A stretch of 64,000 nt of DNA from Arthrobacter sp. V1I9 (GCF_030817075.1 NZ_JAUSYU010000001.1:124001-188000), one strand, 5' to 3'; numbered from the stretch's first letter, positions 18,112 through 27,357 are shown. Notes: a model not told the origin generated them from the sequence alone. Translations and numbers: made by a program.

Positions 18112-19122
18112 TCATTGCCCGGTGCAGACCAGATTGCCGCCCCGAACTTCCAATACTGCTGCCCTGACGTGGCTGAGGCGGGTCTTCGGGTCATCGGCCA
18201 TGGTGTCGATGTCCTCGCCGCCCCAGTGCGGGTGCGTGAAGTAGACCAGCAGGGCCTGTTCCTTCCCGTCTTCCCGGGCTGCGAGGGGAACCACATCTGC
18301 GTGGCGTCCGACGACGGGCCTTCCGTCCACTGATTCCGGTTGCGTGAGGATGAGCCCGCCCAGGTGTTCCTGCCGGACCCAGTTGCCGGTGGCGTCACCT
18401 GAGCGGTAAATGGCCTGGCCCCGCCATTCGTCAACGATCATCCAGTAGGTCCCCTCGAGCCGGAAGACTTTGGGTCCTTCGTGGGGACGGCCGGGGATGG
18501 TGAGGCCTTCCCGGATCCACGACGACGGGTCCTGGGGCGTCTCGCTCACCGCGCTGCAGGTATTGGAGCCGCGGGCCTCATCTTTGTACCAGAGCCGGTA
18601 GCGGCCGTCCCCGCACAAGGCGACGGCGGCGTCGATGACCCGTGGCGAGTCCAGGTCGATGGCGCCGAGGTACTCCCACCTGACCAGGTCCCGGCTGGCC
18701 AGCTGGACGATGGATGCATTGCCGGTCCAGTCTGTCCGGACTCCGCCCAGGACCGTCAGGTACATGATCCACCGGTCACGGATTCTTACGACGTCGGGAG
18801 CCCACAGGGTTGCCGGCAGTTCAGTTTCCGGCGGCACCAGTCCGTCCACGGTGCCTTGGTAGCTCCAGCTTCGTCCGCCGTCGGACGACCTCGCCACGCC
18901 GATCGCTGTGGCGTGCACCCACTCAACACCGGTCAGTCCCGGTGCCGTAGCCCGGCGCTGCGTGTAGAAGAGGACCCACTCGCCGGTGAGGTGGTCCGGA
19001 ACCAGGACGGGATCGGTAGGCCCGTCCCAGACCGGATCGCGGTACGGACTCCGGAAGGCATCAGCGCGCAGGGGAGGCAGGCTCGAAGATGGAAGGATTC
19101 CGGGGGCCTGCTGCTGCTGCAC
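18112..19122 (-). CDS. GH43/GH117-like five-bladed beta-propeller glycosidase
   Basis: A 336-residue cytoplasmic-looking protein without a signal peptide. The start is taken as GTG 19122 with GGAGA 4 nt upstream. Likely acidic residues of a GH43-type site are D in GPTDPVLVPD, D in SPRVIDAAVAL and E in GRPHEGPKVFR. Repeated blade-like segments (YTQRRATAPG, WIMYLTVLGG, YWMIVDEWRG, LLVYFTHPHWGG) support a propeller fold. Such enzymes remove arabinose, xylose or galactose units. The substrate cannot be told and the neighbours do not help. Confidence 0.7.
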   Translation of the reverse strand: MQQQQAPGILPSSSLPPLRADAFRSPYRDPVWDGPTDPVLVPDHLTGEWVLFYTQRRATAPGLTGVEWVHATAIGVARSSDGGRSWSYQGTVDGLVPPETELPATLWAPDVVRIRDRWIMYLTVLGGVRTDWTGNASIVQLASRDLVRWEYLGAIDLDSPRVIDAAVALCGDGRYRLWYKDEARGSNTCSAVSETPQDPSSWIREGLTIPGRPHEGPKVFRLEGTYWMIVDEWRGQAIYRSGDATGNWVRQEHLGGLILTQPESVDGRPVVGRHADVVPLAAREDGKEQALLVYFTHPHWGGEDIDTMADDPKTRLSHVRAAVLEVRGGNLVCTGQ

Positions 19123-19179
19123 GTCTTCTCCAACGTTGTACTTTTCAGTTAGCCCCAAGCATACTGGCACCACTCCTGT

Positions 19180-22100
19180 TTACTCCTGGAACAGCCCTGC
19201 CAGGTCCTCTGCGGTGATGGAGCCACCGGCCAAGGCATCGCCTTCCAGCACGTCGGCGAACAGCTGCGACTTCCGGGCCTTCAGCGCCATAACCTTTTCT
19301 TCGATCGTGTCCTTGGCGACAAGCCGGTAGACCATGACGTTCCGCTCCTGCCCGATCCTGTGCGTCCGGTCCACAGCCTGCGCCTCGGACGCCGGGTTCC
19401 ACCATGGATCCAGCAGGAACACGTAATCGGCCTCCGTAAGGTTCAGCCCAAACCCGCCGGCCTTCAGCGAGATCAGGAACACCGGTGCACTGCCGTTTTT
19501 GAACTCGCTGACAACGTCGGCCCGGTTGCGGGTTCCGCCGTCGAGGTAGCAGTACTCAATCTTCTCCTCGTCCAGCCGCTCCCTGACCTTGCCGAGGAAG
19601 CCCGTGAACTGGCTGAAGATCAGGGCCCGGTGGCCCTCCGCCACCAGGTCCTCCAGCTGCTCGAACAGCACGTCCAGCTTGCTGGACCGGACCGACGACA
19701 ACGCCGGATCAACAAGCGATGCGTCCAGGCTGAGCTGCCGCAAAAGGGTCAGCGACTGGAAGATGGTGAAGCGGTTCTTGTTGACGTCCTCGATCAGCCC
19801 CAGGATCTTCTGCCGTTCCCGCTGCAGGTGCGTCTGGTACACCTTCTGGTGGCGCGGGTTCAGCACCACTTCCAGGATCTGCTCCTGCTTGGGCGGCAGG
19901 TCCTTGATGACCTGGTCCTTGGTGCGGCGCATCATCAGCGGACGGACCCGACGGCGGAGCTTGTCCAGCTGCCCCTTATCACCGTTTTTTTCCACAGGCT
20001 TCTGGTAGTACTCCGCGAAACGCTTGGGACTGGAGAACAGCCCCGGCGCGACGATCGAGGTGAGCGCCCAGAATTCCATAAGGTTGTTTTCCAGCGGTGT
20101 GCCTGTGATTGCGAGCTTAAAAGCGGCCGGCAGTTTCCGGGCACACTGGTACGCCTTGGACTGGTGGTTTTTTACAAACTGGGCCTCGTCCAAAACCAGG
20201 CCCGCCCACTCGCGGGAGGCGTATGCCTCGTAATCGATCCGGAACAGGGCATAGGACGTGATCACGATGTCCACCCCGGCGAGCGATTCTGCCGGGACCT
20301 GGCTGCTCTTCGCGAAGGTTTCACTGATGGCTTGGATCTTTAAACCGGGAGCGAAGCGCGCTGCTTCCAGGGCCCAGTTGCCCACGACGCTGGTGGGCGC
20401 CACCACTAAGAAGGGAGCGCCGGCGCCGGGCGCCGGGACCAAGGTGCCGGGTGCGGGTTCCCCAGAAGCAACCGACAGCGCCAGTTCCTTTGCCGCGCAC
20501 ATCAGGGCGAGCGCCTGCACGGTCTTGCCAAGGCCCATGTCGTCGGCCAGGATGCCGCCCAGGCTGTGCCGGTACAGGAAGGTGAGCCAGTTAAAGCCCT
20601 CCAGCTGGTACGGACGCAGTTCGGCGTTCAGGGTGGACGGGAGCGGCAGGCCGTCCACGCCACCCTCAAGCAGGCCGCCAACCGCCGAGCGCCAGGCCGC
20701 CGCCTGCTCATCTACGATTCCCAGCTGGGCCAGCTCATCCCACAGGCCTGCCTGGAAGCGGCTGATCTGCAGCGGTGCGTCCTTGTTGTCCTGCAGCGAG
20801 CGGGCCTCCTCGATCAGCGCCCGCAGCTGGTGCAGTTCGGGGAGGTCCAACGAGAAGTAGGCGCCGCTGGGCAGCAGCATCTTGGTTTGCCCCGCCGCGA
20901 GCGCGGAGAACACGGCGGCGAAGGAAACCGGCTGTCCCTCAAGGGAGATCTGGATGCCGAGGTCGAACCAGTCGCGCTGCTCGGTGGCCTTGGTGGAGAT
21001 GGAAACCACCGGCGCTTCTTCAGCCTCGCGGTAGTCGGCGATGTCGCCCGCGGTGTCCACGTCGACGTCGGGAGCCTGGCGCAGGCGGGGCAGTACTTCC
21101 TCGGTGAACCCCAGGGTGTCCAGGCCCTTCAGCTCTACCGAAGCCGCGAGCCGGGGAGTGCCCCAGCCGCCGGTTGCGGATTCGCCCAGGGCCGGGACCA
21201 CGTCCCAGGGCTGGCCGATCCCTTCAAGGATCCGGGCCTCGGCGGTGTCGTCTCGGTAGCCGTGGTCGCCGGGGTGCCGCCACAGCGGTTGGGCCGTGAC
21301 CAGGTTTCCTGTTTTGTAGTGCCATTCCCAGTGGAGCCGCACCTTGTGGTCGGCGCCGTAATTTGCCAGCAGGGAGAGGGTGGGGAGGGCCAGGGTGGGA
21401 AGTTCAACAGACTCATCGCGGGCAGTGACGCGGGCCGCCTGCTTCAGCCTGGGGTAGAACCCGGTGAGGAAGCGCGACTCGTCCTTGGCGGGAATGTGGA
21501 GGGTGCTGCCCGCAGTAACAAAGGCCAGCAGCTCCTCGCTCAGGCCACTTTCCAGCGGCGCCAGCGTGATGACACCGTCGGGGTCCGGGACGCCCGGCAA
21601 GGCCGCCTCCCCGGACGTTACAAAAATGCCGTGCGCCGGACGGCCGATGGTGCCTATCGACGCCGGATCAACCTCAACGCCCTCAACGGTGACGGTGGGC
21701 GCAAGCTCCAGCCCGCCGTCCGAAGTTTGAGCTTTGGCGGGCGTACCGTTTGACTCCACGGCAGCAGCGGAAGGTTTAGTGACGGGCGAGCCGTAACGGC
21801 TGAGGTTAAGGCCGACGGCGGCGGGGGACTCCGCGAGCCGGACCGGTTCGGTGCCGCGCGAGTGGACCAGTGCCAGGCCGATCTTTTTGGCGTCCGCCAG
21901 CAGGCTCCAGAGATTCTTTCCGGAGTAGGTGTTCAGGCCCAGCCAGAGGCCTGATGAGTTCTGCATCCGGGCGGCCGAGGCGGAGTGCGCAGCCAGGAAC
22001 TCCTGCATCCACTCGACGTGCGACTCGTTGCACTCACGGCGGAAGTTCAGGTAGCTCAGGGTGTTCCAGGAGACGTCGCCGCGGATCCACTTGCCCTTGG

Positions 22101-22719
22101 CGCCCATGATGACCGGGCGGGCCTTGAGCTGGCGGACACTGCGCAGCGGGTCCCGGCGGCCTGTGTAGGAAAAGTGCGGCGCGGGCTCTTCAATCTCGAA
22201 CTGGAGCGCCAGGGGCACGCCGTTGGTCGAGGGCGCAATTCCCGGCTGGGAGATCAGCGGGCTGAGGGCCCGTTCCCAATCAGAAACGGCGGTGGCCGGT
22301 GCGTGCGAGACTTGGGTGGCGGTGGCCGGCGAAAGCAGCTGCACGCGGGTGGCCGGATTATCCTCGGCGGCGAAGAGCAGCGCCGCCACATGCTTGCAGT
22401 CCTTCCGCACCGGGCAGCTGCACACCCCTACGGTGCAGCTCCAGCCGCCACCCTTGCGGACCAGCTTGGCGGTGGTCGAATACGGAAGGTCCGCGCCGCC
22501 GCGGACCTTGCCCAGCATGAGTCCGGTGGCGGCGTCGAACGAAATTCCCGAGACGCGGCTTCCCATGGCATACGCCAGTCCGGCCGCCAGCGAACGGTCG
22601 TTGATGGCGGGAGTCTGTATTGCCAGTGCCGCACTCTCGTCCGGTTGGGATGGCATGGTGCGCGCTACTTTCAGCAGGCCACGGCGGGGCCGGGGCCGGT
22701 GGTTGGTTATCTGATCCAT
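19180..22719 (-). CDS. SWIM-zinc-finger SNF2-family DEAD/DEAH helicase
   Basis: A 1179-residue ATP-dependent DNA translocase of the bacterial SNF2 (HepA/RapA-like) group. Near the N-terminus CSCPVRKDCKHVAALLF forms a SWIM zinc finger (CxCxnCxH). A long middle domain follows. The SNF2 ATPase starts near residue 690: Walker A ILADDMGLGKTVQALAL, DEAQ box LVLDEAQFVKN and the TGTPLENNLMEFW block. The C-terminal helicase domain has LIFSQFTGFL, LKAGGFGLNLTEADYVF and the final WWNPASEAQAVDRTHRIGQ. Such proteins act in DNA repair or transcription recycling. It is a single-gene unit here, and length is normal for the family. Confidence 0.93.
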   Translation of the reverse strand: MDQITNHRPRPRRGLLKVARTMPSQPDESAALAIQTPAINDRSLAAGLAYAMGSRVSGISFDAATGLMLGKVRGGADLPYSTTAKLVRKGGGWSCTVGVCSCPVRKDCKHVAALLFAAEDNPATRVQLLSPATATQVSHAPATAVSDWERALSPLISQPGIAPSTNGVPLALQFEIEEPAPHFSYTGRRDPLRSVRQLKARPVIMGAKGKWIRGDVSWNTLSYLNFRRECNESHVEWMQEFLAAHSASAARMQNSSGLWLGLNTYSGKNLWSLLADAKKIGLALVHSRGTEPVRLAESPAAVGLNLSRYGSPVTKPSAAAVESNGTPAKAQTSDGGLELAPTVTVEGVEVDPASIGTIGRPAHGIFVTSGEAALPGVPDPDGVITLAPLESGLSEELLAFVTAGSTLHIPAKDESRFLTGFYPRLKQAARVTARDESVELPTLALPTLSLLANYGADHKVRLHWEWHYKTGNLVTAQPLWRHPGDHGYRDDTAEARILEGIGQPWDVVPALGESATGGWGTPRLAASVELKGLDTLGFTEEVLPRLRQAPDVDVDTAGDIADYREAEEAPVVSISTKATEQRDWFDLGIQISLEGQPVSFAAVFSALAAGQTKMLLPSGAYFSLDLPELHQLRALIEEARSLQDNKDAPLQISRFQAGLWDELAQLGIVDEQAAAWRSAVGGLLEGGVDGLPLPSTLNAELRPYQLEGFNWLTFLYRHSLGGILADDMGLGKTVQALALMCAAKELALSVASGEPAPGTLVPAPGAGAPFLVVAPTSVVGNWALEAARFAPGLKIQAISETFAKSSQVPAESLAGVDIVITSYALFRIDYEAYASREWAGLVLDEAQFVKNHQSKAYQCARKLPAAFKLAITGTPLENNLMEFWALTSIVAPGLFSSPKRFAEYYQKPVEKNGDKGQLDKLRRRVRPLMMRRTKDQVIKDLPPKQEQILEVVLNPRHQKVYQTHLQRERQKILGLIEDVNKNRFTIFQSLTLLRQLSLDASLVDPALSSVRSSKLDVLFEQLEDLVAEGHRALIFSQFTGFLGKVRERLDEEKIEYCYLDGGTRNRADVVSEFKNGSAPVFLISLKAGGFGLNLTEADYVFLLDPWWNPASEAQAVDRTHRIGQERNVMVYRLVAKDTIEEKVMALKARKSQLFADVLEGDALAGGSITAEDLAGLFQE

Positions 22720-22887
22720 CTTAGTTCGCCCGCGGGGGAGGGAGTGCCGCCGTCGATTTCCCAGGCAGGGACAACTGGCCCCACAATCTTCGCCGGACGT
22801 TCACTTCCCCCTCAACGCCGTTGGTACCGGGCCCACGTAGCGTGAAAACTGTTCGAGCACCACCCGCTTACCGCAGTGAGGATTGCC

Positions 22888-23739
22888 ATGATCACCAGCC
22901 AGCAGCCTGTCGTTTTGACCAGCAGCAGCATAGAATCCAGCGACGAGGACGTCGTGGAGGCCAACGTCAGCATCGTGGATGCCATGCACACTGCCCTGCT
23001 CCGCTCCGAAGAGATGTCGCCCGTCGCCGTGTGCAGCTACTACGTGGACTTCTACCTCACCCAGGCACTCGAGGGTGGCTTCGCGCAGTACGTCTTCACC
23101 GCCGTCGACAGGGCCGAAACGGACGCGCTGATCCGCGAAGGCATGGCAGGAATGGGAGCCACCACGCACCTGGACCTCTTCAACCGGTCTGTCGAGGCAT
23201 TTGCTGACCTGTCCGAAGAAGAAGAAGAGCATTACCTCGACGGCGGCCTGGAGGACTCCGGGGACACGCCCGACGGCGTCCTCCGGGTGGAGGAGCTCGA
23301 CGGCGAGTTCGAGGAGCTGCTGGAGACGGAGAACATCACCGCACTCAACGCTGCCTGGCTGCGTGGCCAGCCCGAACTGCTGGTGCTGGACGACGAGGAA
23401 ATCGGTGCGTACATCGAGCGGCTCGTGGCCCGGATTCCGGACCTGCCGGAGCGCCAGGCACAGGCTGACGCCGAGGCCCTTGAGGATGCCCCCGACTTCG
23501 AAATCATCATCCGCGAACTTTGCAGCATCGCCGGGTACGAGCTGATCAGGATCACGATGGGCGACCCCAATTACCTGCACGCCGGCGGGAAGGCCCTGGC
23601 CTGGCACTTCTCCACGGACCACGGTGACTTCCTGATGGTTGAGGAGGACGACGAGGCCTTTATGATCAACCCCGCAACCCAGGAAATCGTCGCGGCGGTG
23701 GAGTTCGAAGAAGCCGACGCCGAACTGGCCGACGCTTAG
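22888..23739 (+). CDS. DUF4375 (DMP19-like) acidic protein
   Basis: A 283-residue, strongly acidic, soluble protein. The segment YYVDFYLTQALEGGFAQYVF (about 50-69) resembles the DMP19/DUF4375 family, known in other bacteria for a DNA-mimic member. Acidic clusters such as LSEEEEEHYLDGG and VEEDDEAF fit a mimic but do not prove it. ATG 22888 has GAGGA (22878-22882) 5 nt upstream and is preferred to GTG 22876. Function is unknown. A strong terminator follows. Confidence 0.6.
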   Translation: MITSQQPVVLTSSSIESSDEDVVEANVSIVDAMHTALLRSEEMSPVAVCSYYVDFYLTQALEGGFAQYVFTAVDRAETDALIREGMAGMGATTHLDLFNRSVEAFADLSEEEEEHYLDGGLEDSGDTPDGVLRVEELDGEFEELLETENITALNAAWLRGQPELLVLDDEEIGAYIERLVARIPDLPERQAQADAEALEDAPDFEIIIRELCSIAGYELIRITMGDPNYLHAGGKALAWHFSTDHGDFLMVEEDDEAFMINPATQEIVAAVEFEEADAELADA

Positions 23740-23752
23740 GCTCTCAAAACGG

Positions 23753-23778
23753 GGGGCGCCCGCAACGGGGCGCCCCTT
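23753..23778. terminator. GC-rich hairpin between convergent genes
   Basis: Arms GGGGCGCCC and GGGCGCCCC with a 6-nt loop, followed by TT. The right end abuts the stop codon of the minus-strand gene, so it can serve both genes. Confidence 0.55.
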
Positions 23779-24370
23779 AGCTGTTCTGCTTTAGGGCCAG
23801 CGCAAGAATTTCCAGCAGTCGGTCGTCCACGTGTTCGGTCGAGGTGAGGCGGACCCGGCGGGCGAAAGGGTCGTCAGCCCGGGTCTTGACGGTTTCGATC
23901 CGGCCCTCAGCAGGGGCCTCGAGCCTGAGTGTCACGTCCACTGCGGTGTTGGTGGTCCGGGTGACCTGGGCGAATTTCCGCCGGGGGCTGTGGAGCGACA
24001 CGTAGCCCTTCCGCATCTGGATATCCACTCCCTCTGTCGCGGACGCCCACGCCAGGATGGCGTCCGCGATGGGCCTCAAGTGCGGGTGATTGATGTACTG
24101 CCCGTCCATCAGCTCGTCGGCGTCCCGCAGCATGAACTCCGGGTAGCCGAACATTTCCCAGGAGACTGCGTACTGGGCGTACCCCGTCACCCCGAAGCCG
24201 TCGCGCATCCAGGTGCGGAGCTCGCCGTCGTTCCGGATGCCGGCGGCGCGGGCCTTTTCGACCCAGTGGGCGGTGTCTTCGCCGGTCTTCCTGACAAGGA
24301 GGGCTTTGTTGCTGTCCACCATCGATTGCCAGGTGCTGGGCTTTTTCCGGGACTCTGGAACCGTAGGCAT
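23777..24370 (-). CDS. DUF4287/DUF5655 protein
   Basis: A 197-residue soluble protein. The N-terminal part (WQSMVDSNKALLVRKTGED, then WVEKARAAGIRNDGELRTWM) resembles DUF4287. The C-terminal part has the DUF5655-like block MRKGYVSLHSPRRKFAQV and ends in a basic/acidic tail. Both are small domains of unknown function found widely in soil bacteria. The start at 24370 lacks a clear ribosome site. It converges with the DMP19-like gene and is divergent from the Ala-rich protein. Confidence 0.6.
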   Translation of the reverse strand: MPTVPESRKKPSTWQSMVDSNKALLVRKTGEDTAHWVEKARAAGIRNDGELRTWMRDGFGVTGYAQYAVSWEMFGYPEFMLRDADELMDGQYINHPHLRPIADAILAWASATEGVDIQMRKGYVSLHSPRRKFAQVTRTTNTAVDVTLRLEAPAEGRIETVKTRADDPFARRVRLTSTEHVDDRLLEILALALKQNS

Positions 24371-24448
24371 GCATCGATCGTAGCGCCGTGAAAAAAGATT
24401 CCGGACACCCGTAACTTTTCCTCCGTCCCTCGCGATGCAGGAGGTGAT

Positions 24449-24467
24449 GGGTCCGCCCGACGGACCC
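24449..24467. repeat. Small perfect inverted repeat in divergent promoter region
   Basis: GGGTCCG and CGGACCC arms, 5-nt spacer, about 35 nt before the Ala-rich gene. It may be an operator or a leader hairpin; nothing else identifies it. Confidence 0.35.
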
Positions 24468-24502
24468 GAATCAAACGTATCGTCTAGGTTTTGGAGTGTC
24501 TT

Positions 24503-25213
24503 ATGTCGTTGTTCACCGTCCTCGCCACCAGCAAAGTCGCCGCCGGAGTACTGGCAGCAGGCACCATCGCCGTGGGTGGGACCGGCGCCGCAGCTGTTTC
24601 CGGTGTCCTCCCCGTCGAGGCACAGCAGACCGCGCACGAACTCCTCGGCGCACCGGCTCCGGAACTCGTTGGAGAAGCAGCCGCTGACACGCAGGCAGTC
24701 GCCGGTGACGCTGTGGATGCCAGCACGGACGCCGCCGTTGACGCTGGAGCAGAAGCCGCAGGAACCGCCGCTGTTTCGGAGGACGGCATCGCTGCCCAGG
24801 CCTCCGCCTCCGCTGGTGCCGGCACGGCCGTTGATGCGGCCGGCGCCGCCGCCCTCGGCCTTTGCACCGCTTTCGCCAATGGTGGCCTGAACGCTTCCTC
24901 CGAGGGCTTCTCCTCCCTGGTCCTTGCTGCACAGGGTGAAGCGAATGTCGGAAGCTTCTGCGCCGACGTCGTAGCCCAGGCTGACGCTGCCGCAGAAGCA
25001 AGCGCCGCAGCCACCGGGTCGGCCGCTGTTGAGGTCGGGAGCCCCGAGCTTCCTGCTGTTCCGGCCATCCCCGCTGTCCCGGCGGTCCCCGCTCTTCCGG
25101 GTATCGACGGCGAGCCGGCAGTTCCCGCTGTACCTGCCGTTCCCGAGGTCCCGGCTGCTTCCGTCGACGGCGGCAGCGCAGCTGTGGATGCCCCGTCCGT
25201 TTCGGTCCGCTAG
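24503..25213 (+). CDS. Exported or membrane-anchored Ala-rich protein with Pro-Ala-Val repeats
   Basis: A 236-residue protein with very high Ala/Val content. An N-terminal hydrophobic stretch (TSKVAAGVLAAGTIAVGG) can be a signal peptide or anchor. A long Ala/Asp/Glu-rich spacer follows. A small conserved-looking module with two Cys comes next (LGLCTAFANGGLNASS, then GSFCADVVAQ, about 121-160). The tail repeats the unit PAVPA(I/V) about eight times. GGAG lies 6 nt before the ATG. No function is known. It lies just upstream of a sigma factor gene and a Pro/Ala-rich membrane protein, and may be part of the same cell-envelope response. Composition bias makes homology by eye unreliable. Confidence 0.6.
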   Translation: MSLFTVLATSKVAAGVLAAGTIAVGGTGAAAVSGVLPVEAQQTAHELLGAPAPELVGEAAADTQAVAGDAVDASTDAAVDAGAEAAGTAAVSEDGIAAQASASAGAGTAVDAAGAAALGLCTAFANGGLNASSEGFSSLVLAAQGEANVGSFCADVVAQADAAAEASAAATGSAAVEVGSPELPAVPAIPAVPAVPALPGIDGEPAVPAVPAVPEVPAASVDGGSAAVDAPSVSVR

Positions 25214-25231
25214 GCGGCATTAGCTAGTGTG

Positions 25232-25269
25232 TACTGCGGGAAACGGCAGGAAGTCCGTTTCCCGCAGTA
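25232..25269 (+). terminator. Long perfect hairpin after the Ala-rich gene
   Basis: Perfect 15-bp arms TACTGCGGGAAACGG and CCGTTTCCCGCAGTA with an 8-nt loop, 18 nt after the stop. The left arm has three As and the right arm three Ts; no T-run follows the stem. It isolates the gene from the sigma factor gene downstream. Confidence 0.65.
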
Positions 25270-25448
25270 GGGCAATCCTGACCCTTGGGACTTCATCCTT
25301 CAGGAAAATCGCCGCCCTCGAGGAGGCCGGTCCGGGATTTTCAGCCCGGAACACCTGCCAGGCAGCGGGGGGAAGTAAGAGCAGGACCCGTAGACCGCAC
25401 CGTAAACCGGGATGGGCATTGCCCTGTTCCGGGATGGAGGAGCCGCCG

Positions 25449-26012
25449 GTGCTAGACACTTTGGCCCAAGAAGAGATCGACATATTCGACGACGCAGCCG
25501 GAACCGACCCGGCAGCGCTGTTCGGCGTCGCTTACCGGTCCTTTGCAGGTCCAGTGCTGGGTTACCTTAAGGCACGGGGCGTCGACGATCCCGAAGCGGT
25601 GACCCAGGACGTGTTCCTGGCGTTCTTTCCGAAGATCAGCGGCCTCACCGGAGGGCTGCAGGGCGCCAAGTCATTACTGTTTTCCATCGCCCACGCCCGG
25701 ATGGTTGACCACTATCGGCGGCAGGAACGCAGGCCCCAGCTGACTCCTTACGACCCTCAGGAGGACAGCCGGAGTACCCCCTCCGCAGAGCACTGTGTGG
25801 TGGAGCTGAACGGCGCTGCTGCCGCCTTGCTGGACGGACTCAGCGACGAACACCAGGAAGTGCTGGCCCTGCGGGTGGTGGCCGACCTTTCCATAGAACA
25901 GGTGGCCGGAATCATGGGCAAAAGCGAAGGGGCGGTCAAGCAGCTCCAGCGCAGGGCCCTTCAGAATCTCAAGGCACAGACGCTCAAAAGAAACCAGGCA
26001 AACAATGAGTGA
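25449..26012 (+). CDS. Sigma-70-family (ECF-type) RNA polymerase sigma factor
   Basis: A 187-residue sigma factor. Region 2 spans about 25-95 (YRSFAGPVLGYLKARGVDD, DPEAVTQDVFLAFF, AHARMVDHYRRQER); region 4 spans about 125-180 (LSDEHQEVLALRVVADLSIE and VAGIMGKSEGAVKQLQRRA). Start is taken as GTG 25449 because GGAGGAG lies 6 nt upstream; ATG 25434 lies inside that ribosome site region. It overlaps the next gene by 8 nt, a sigma/anti-sigma style arrangement. No matching promoter of its own type was found upstream. Confidence 0.85.
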   Translation: MLDTLAQEEIDIFDDAAGTDPAALFGVAYRSFAGPVLGYLKARGVDDPEAVTQDVFLAFFPKISGLTGGLQGAKSLLFSIAHARMVDHYRRQERRPQLTPYDPQEDSRSTPSAEHCVVELNGAAAALLDGLSDEHQEVLALRVVADLSIEQVAGIMGKSEGAVKQLQRRALQNLKAQTLKRNQANNE

Positions 26013-26736
26013 CACCGCAGGATCCCGCCGTGACGGCTCCGTTGACCAGCTGCTGTTGGAGGCGGACCTGGACGGCGACACGCGGCTCCGCCCCGTCCTT
26101 TTGGAACTCCGGGCGTTGGGATCTGTTGCACCGGAACCAACAGCTGAGCTGCTTGCCCTGATGGCCGGAGCAACCGCGACGCCTGCGGCCGTCGAACCCC
26201 CATCAGGTCCTGCTGACGAGCTGGCTGCCCGCCGCAGGGCCAGACGCCGGGCCACCCTCACGGCGCTGTCCGTGGCGGTTTCCTTGAGCGCCGGCGGTGC
26301 CATTGCCGCGGCGTCCGACCAAACCTTCCGGGAATCATTCAGTCAGCTCAACCAGGCGGTCACTTCCTTTATCACCACTTCCGGCGGCGCAACTGCGGAC
26401 CATCCTGCCGAACAGCCCGCGACACCTCTGCCCGCAGCCACCTCCGGTACGGCGCCCACCAGCGCTTCACCCGCCGGCGACCCGGCATCGATACCGGCAG
26501 GCCCCGCCGCAGCCACGCAGCCGACGGCGGGTCAGCCGTCGGACGGCCCGGCCGCGGAAGGGCCCGCCACACGCCAGCCAACTTCCCCGGGTAAGCCCGG
26601 GGAAGTCCCCGCTTCAAAGACCCTGCCCGGGGTTGTTCCCGGACGTATCGACGATGGACTGGGCGGCTCGCCGGAAGTGCCGGTTCCTTCACAGGTTCCC
26701 TTGCCGGCGACGCTGCCGGCAGTTCCGCTCCCGTGA
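26005..26736 (+). CDS. Single-pass membrane protein with Pro/Ala/Thr-rich tail, possible anti-sigma factor
   Basis: A 243-residue protein. Residues 1 to about 75 are soluble and Leu/Asp-rich (SVDQLLLEADLDGDTRLRP), then RRRARRRATLTALSVAV leads into one membrane helix. The rest is a Pro/Ala/Ser/Thr-rich low-complexity extracellular segment. There is no HxxxCxxC zinc motif, so it is not a classical ZAS anti-sigma factor. Overlap with the sigma gene and topology suggest it holds or modulates that sigma factor, but this is inference. Strong Pro/Ala bias resembles the neighbouring exported Ala-rich protein. Confidence 0.55.
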   Translation: MSDTAGSRRDGSVDQLLLEADLDGDTRLRPVLLELRALGSVAPEPTAELLALMAGATATPAAVEPPSGPADELAARRRARRRATLTALSVAVSLSAGGAIAAASDQTFRESFSQLNQAVTSFITTSGGATADHPAEQPATPLPAATSGTAPTSASPAGDPASIPAGPAAATQPTAGQPSDGPAAEGPATRQPTSPGKPGEVPASKTLPGVVPGRIDDGLGGSPEVPVPSQVPLPATLPAVPLP

Positions 26737-26767
26737 CGGCGCCGGCACCCGGCTCACCGTCCCCCAG

Positions 26768-27307
26768 TTATTTGGCAGCCGTCTTGATCATTTCGCCGGC
26801 CGGATCCGCAAGGTACCAGACATCATTGACGCCCTGACCGAGGATGTCACCGGCCTTGGTGTCCTTCTGGAAGTAGTACAGCGGCATGCCGTTCAAGGTC
26901 ACCTGCTTGGCACCCTCCGGCGTGGTTATGGTGCCCACGGTTCCGGTTACCCCCTCCACCTTGGGCTCGTCCGCAGTGGTGAGAAGCGGCGGCCAGGCGG
27001 TCAGGCAACCTCCCGTGCAGGCACTGGTGCCGGAATCCTTCACATCCTTGGTGAAGTAGTAGAGGCTCATCCCCTTTGAATCGACCACAATGTCACCCAG
27101 GCTGGAGGAACCGATCATCAGGTCGACTCCGGCGGCTGCAGTTGACGCTGAAGACGTGGCAGTGGGATCGGCCGAGGTCGTCGCGGGAGCGGCAGTGGTG
27201 GCCGCGGGCGTGCTGGCTGCAGGGGTGGTTCCGCTGCCGCCGGCGCAGCCTGCCAGGGCCGCCGTCAGGGCGAGGATGGTAAGGCCTGTTCCCAGATGCT
27301 TTTTCAT
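26768..27307 (-). CDS. Lipoprotein with two COG4315 secreted repeats
   Basis: A 179-residue lipoprotein. The signal MKKHLGTGLTILALTAALAG ends in a lipobox with the lipidated Cys at about 21 (LAGC). A Thr/Ala/Ser linker follows. Two copies of the secreted repeat of unknown function come next: LYYFTKDVKDSG with CTGGCLTAWPPLL, and LYYFQKDTKAGD with VWYLADP. These repeats are common in actinobacterial and proteobacterial secreted proteins that are thought to handle stress or redox. It is divergent from the SigL-like operon, and its promoter mirrors the sigma gene's promoter, so it is a likely member of that regulon. Confidence 0.85.
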   Translation of the reverse strand: MKKHLGTGLTILALTAALAGCAGGSGTTPAASTPAATTAAPATTSADPTATSSASTAAAGVDLMIGSSSLGDIVVDSKGMSLYYFTKDVKDSGTSACTGGCLTAWPPLLTTADEPKVEGVTGTVGTITTPEGAKQVTLNGMPLYYFQKDTKAGDILGQGVNDVWYLADPAGEMIKTAAK

Positions 27308-27357
27308 AGGTTTGCTCCTTGGCTCGTGCCCGGCGTCGATGCCGGACGCTAACGAGT

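Noticed and set aside
25040..25180. Repeated PAVPA units considered as a DNA repeat or CRISPR-like array
   Set aside because: The repetition is at protein level with varied codons, and no constant spacer length exists.
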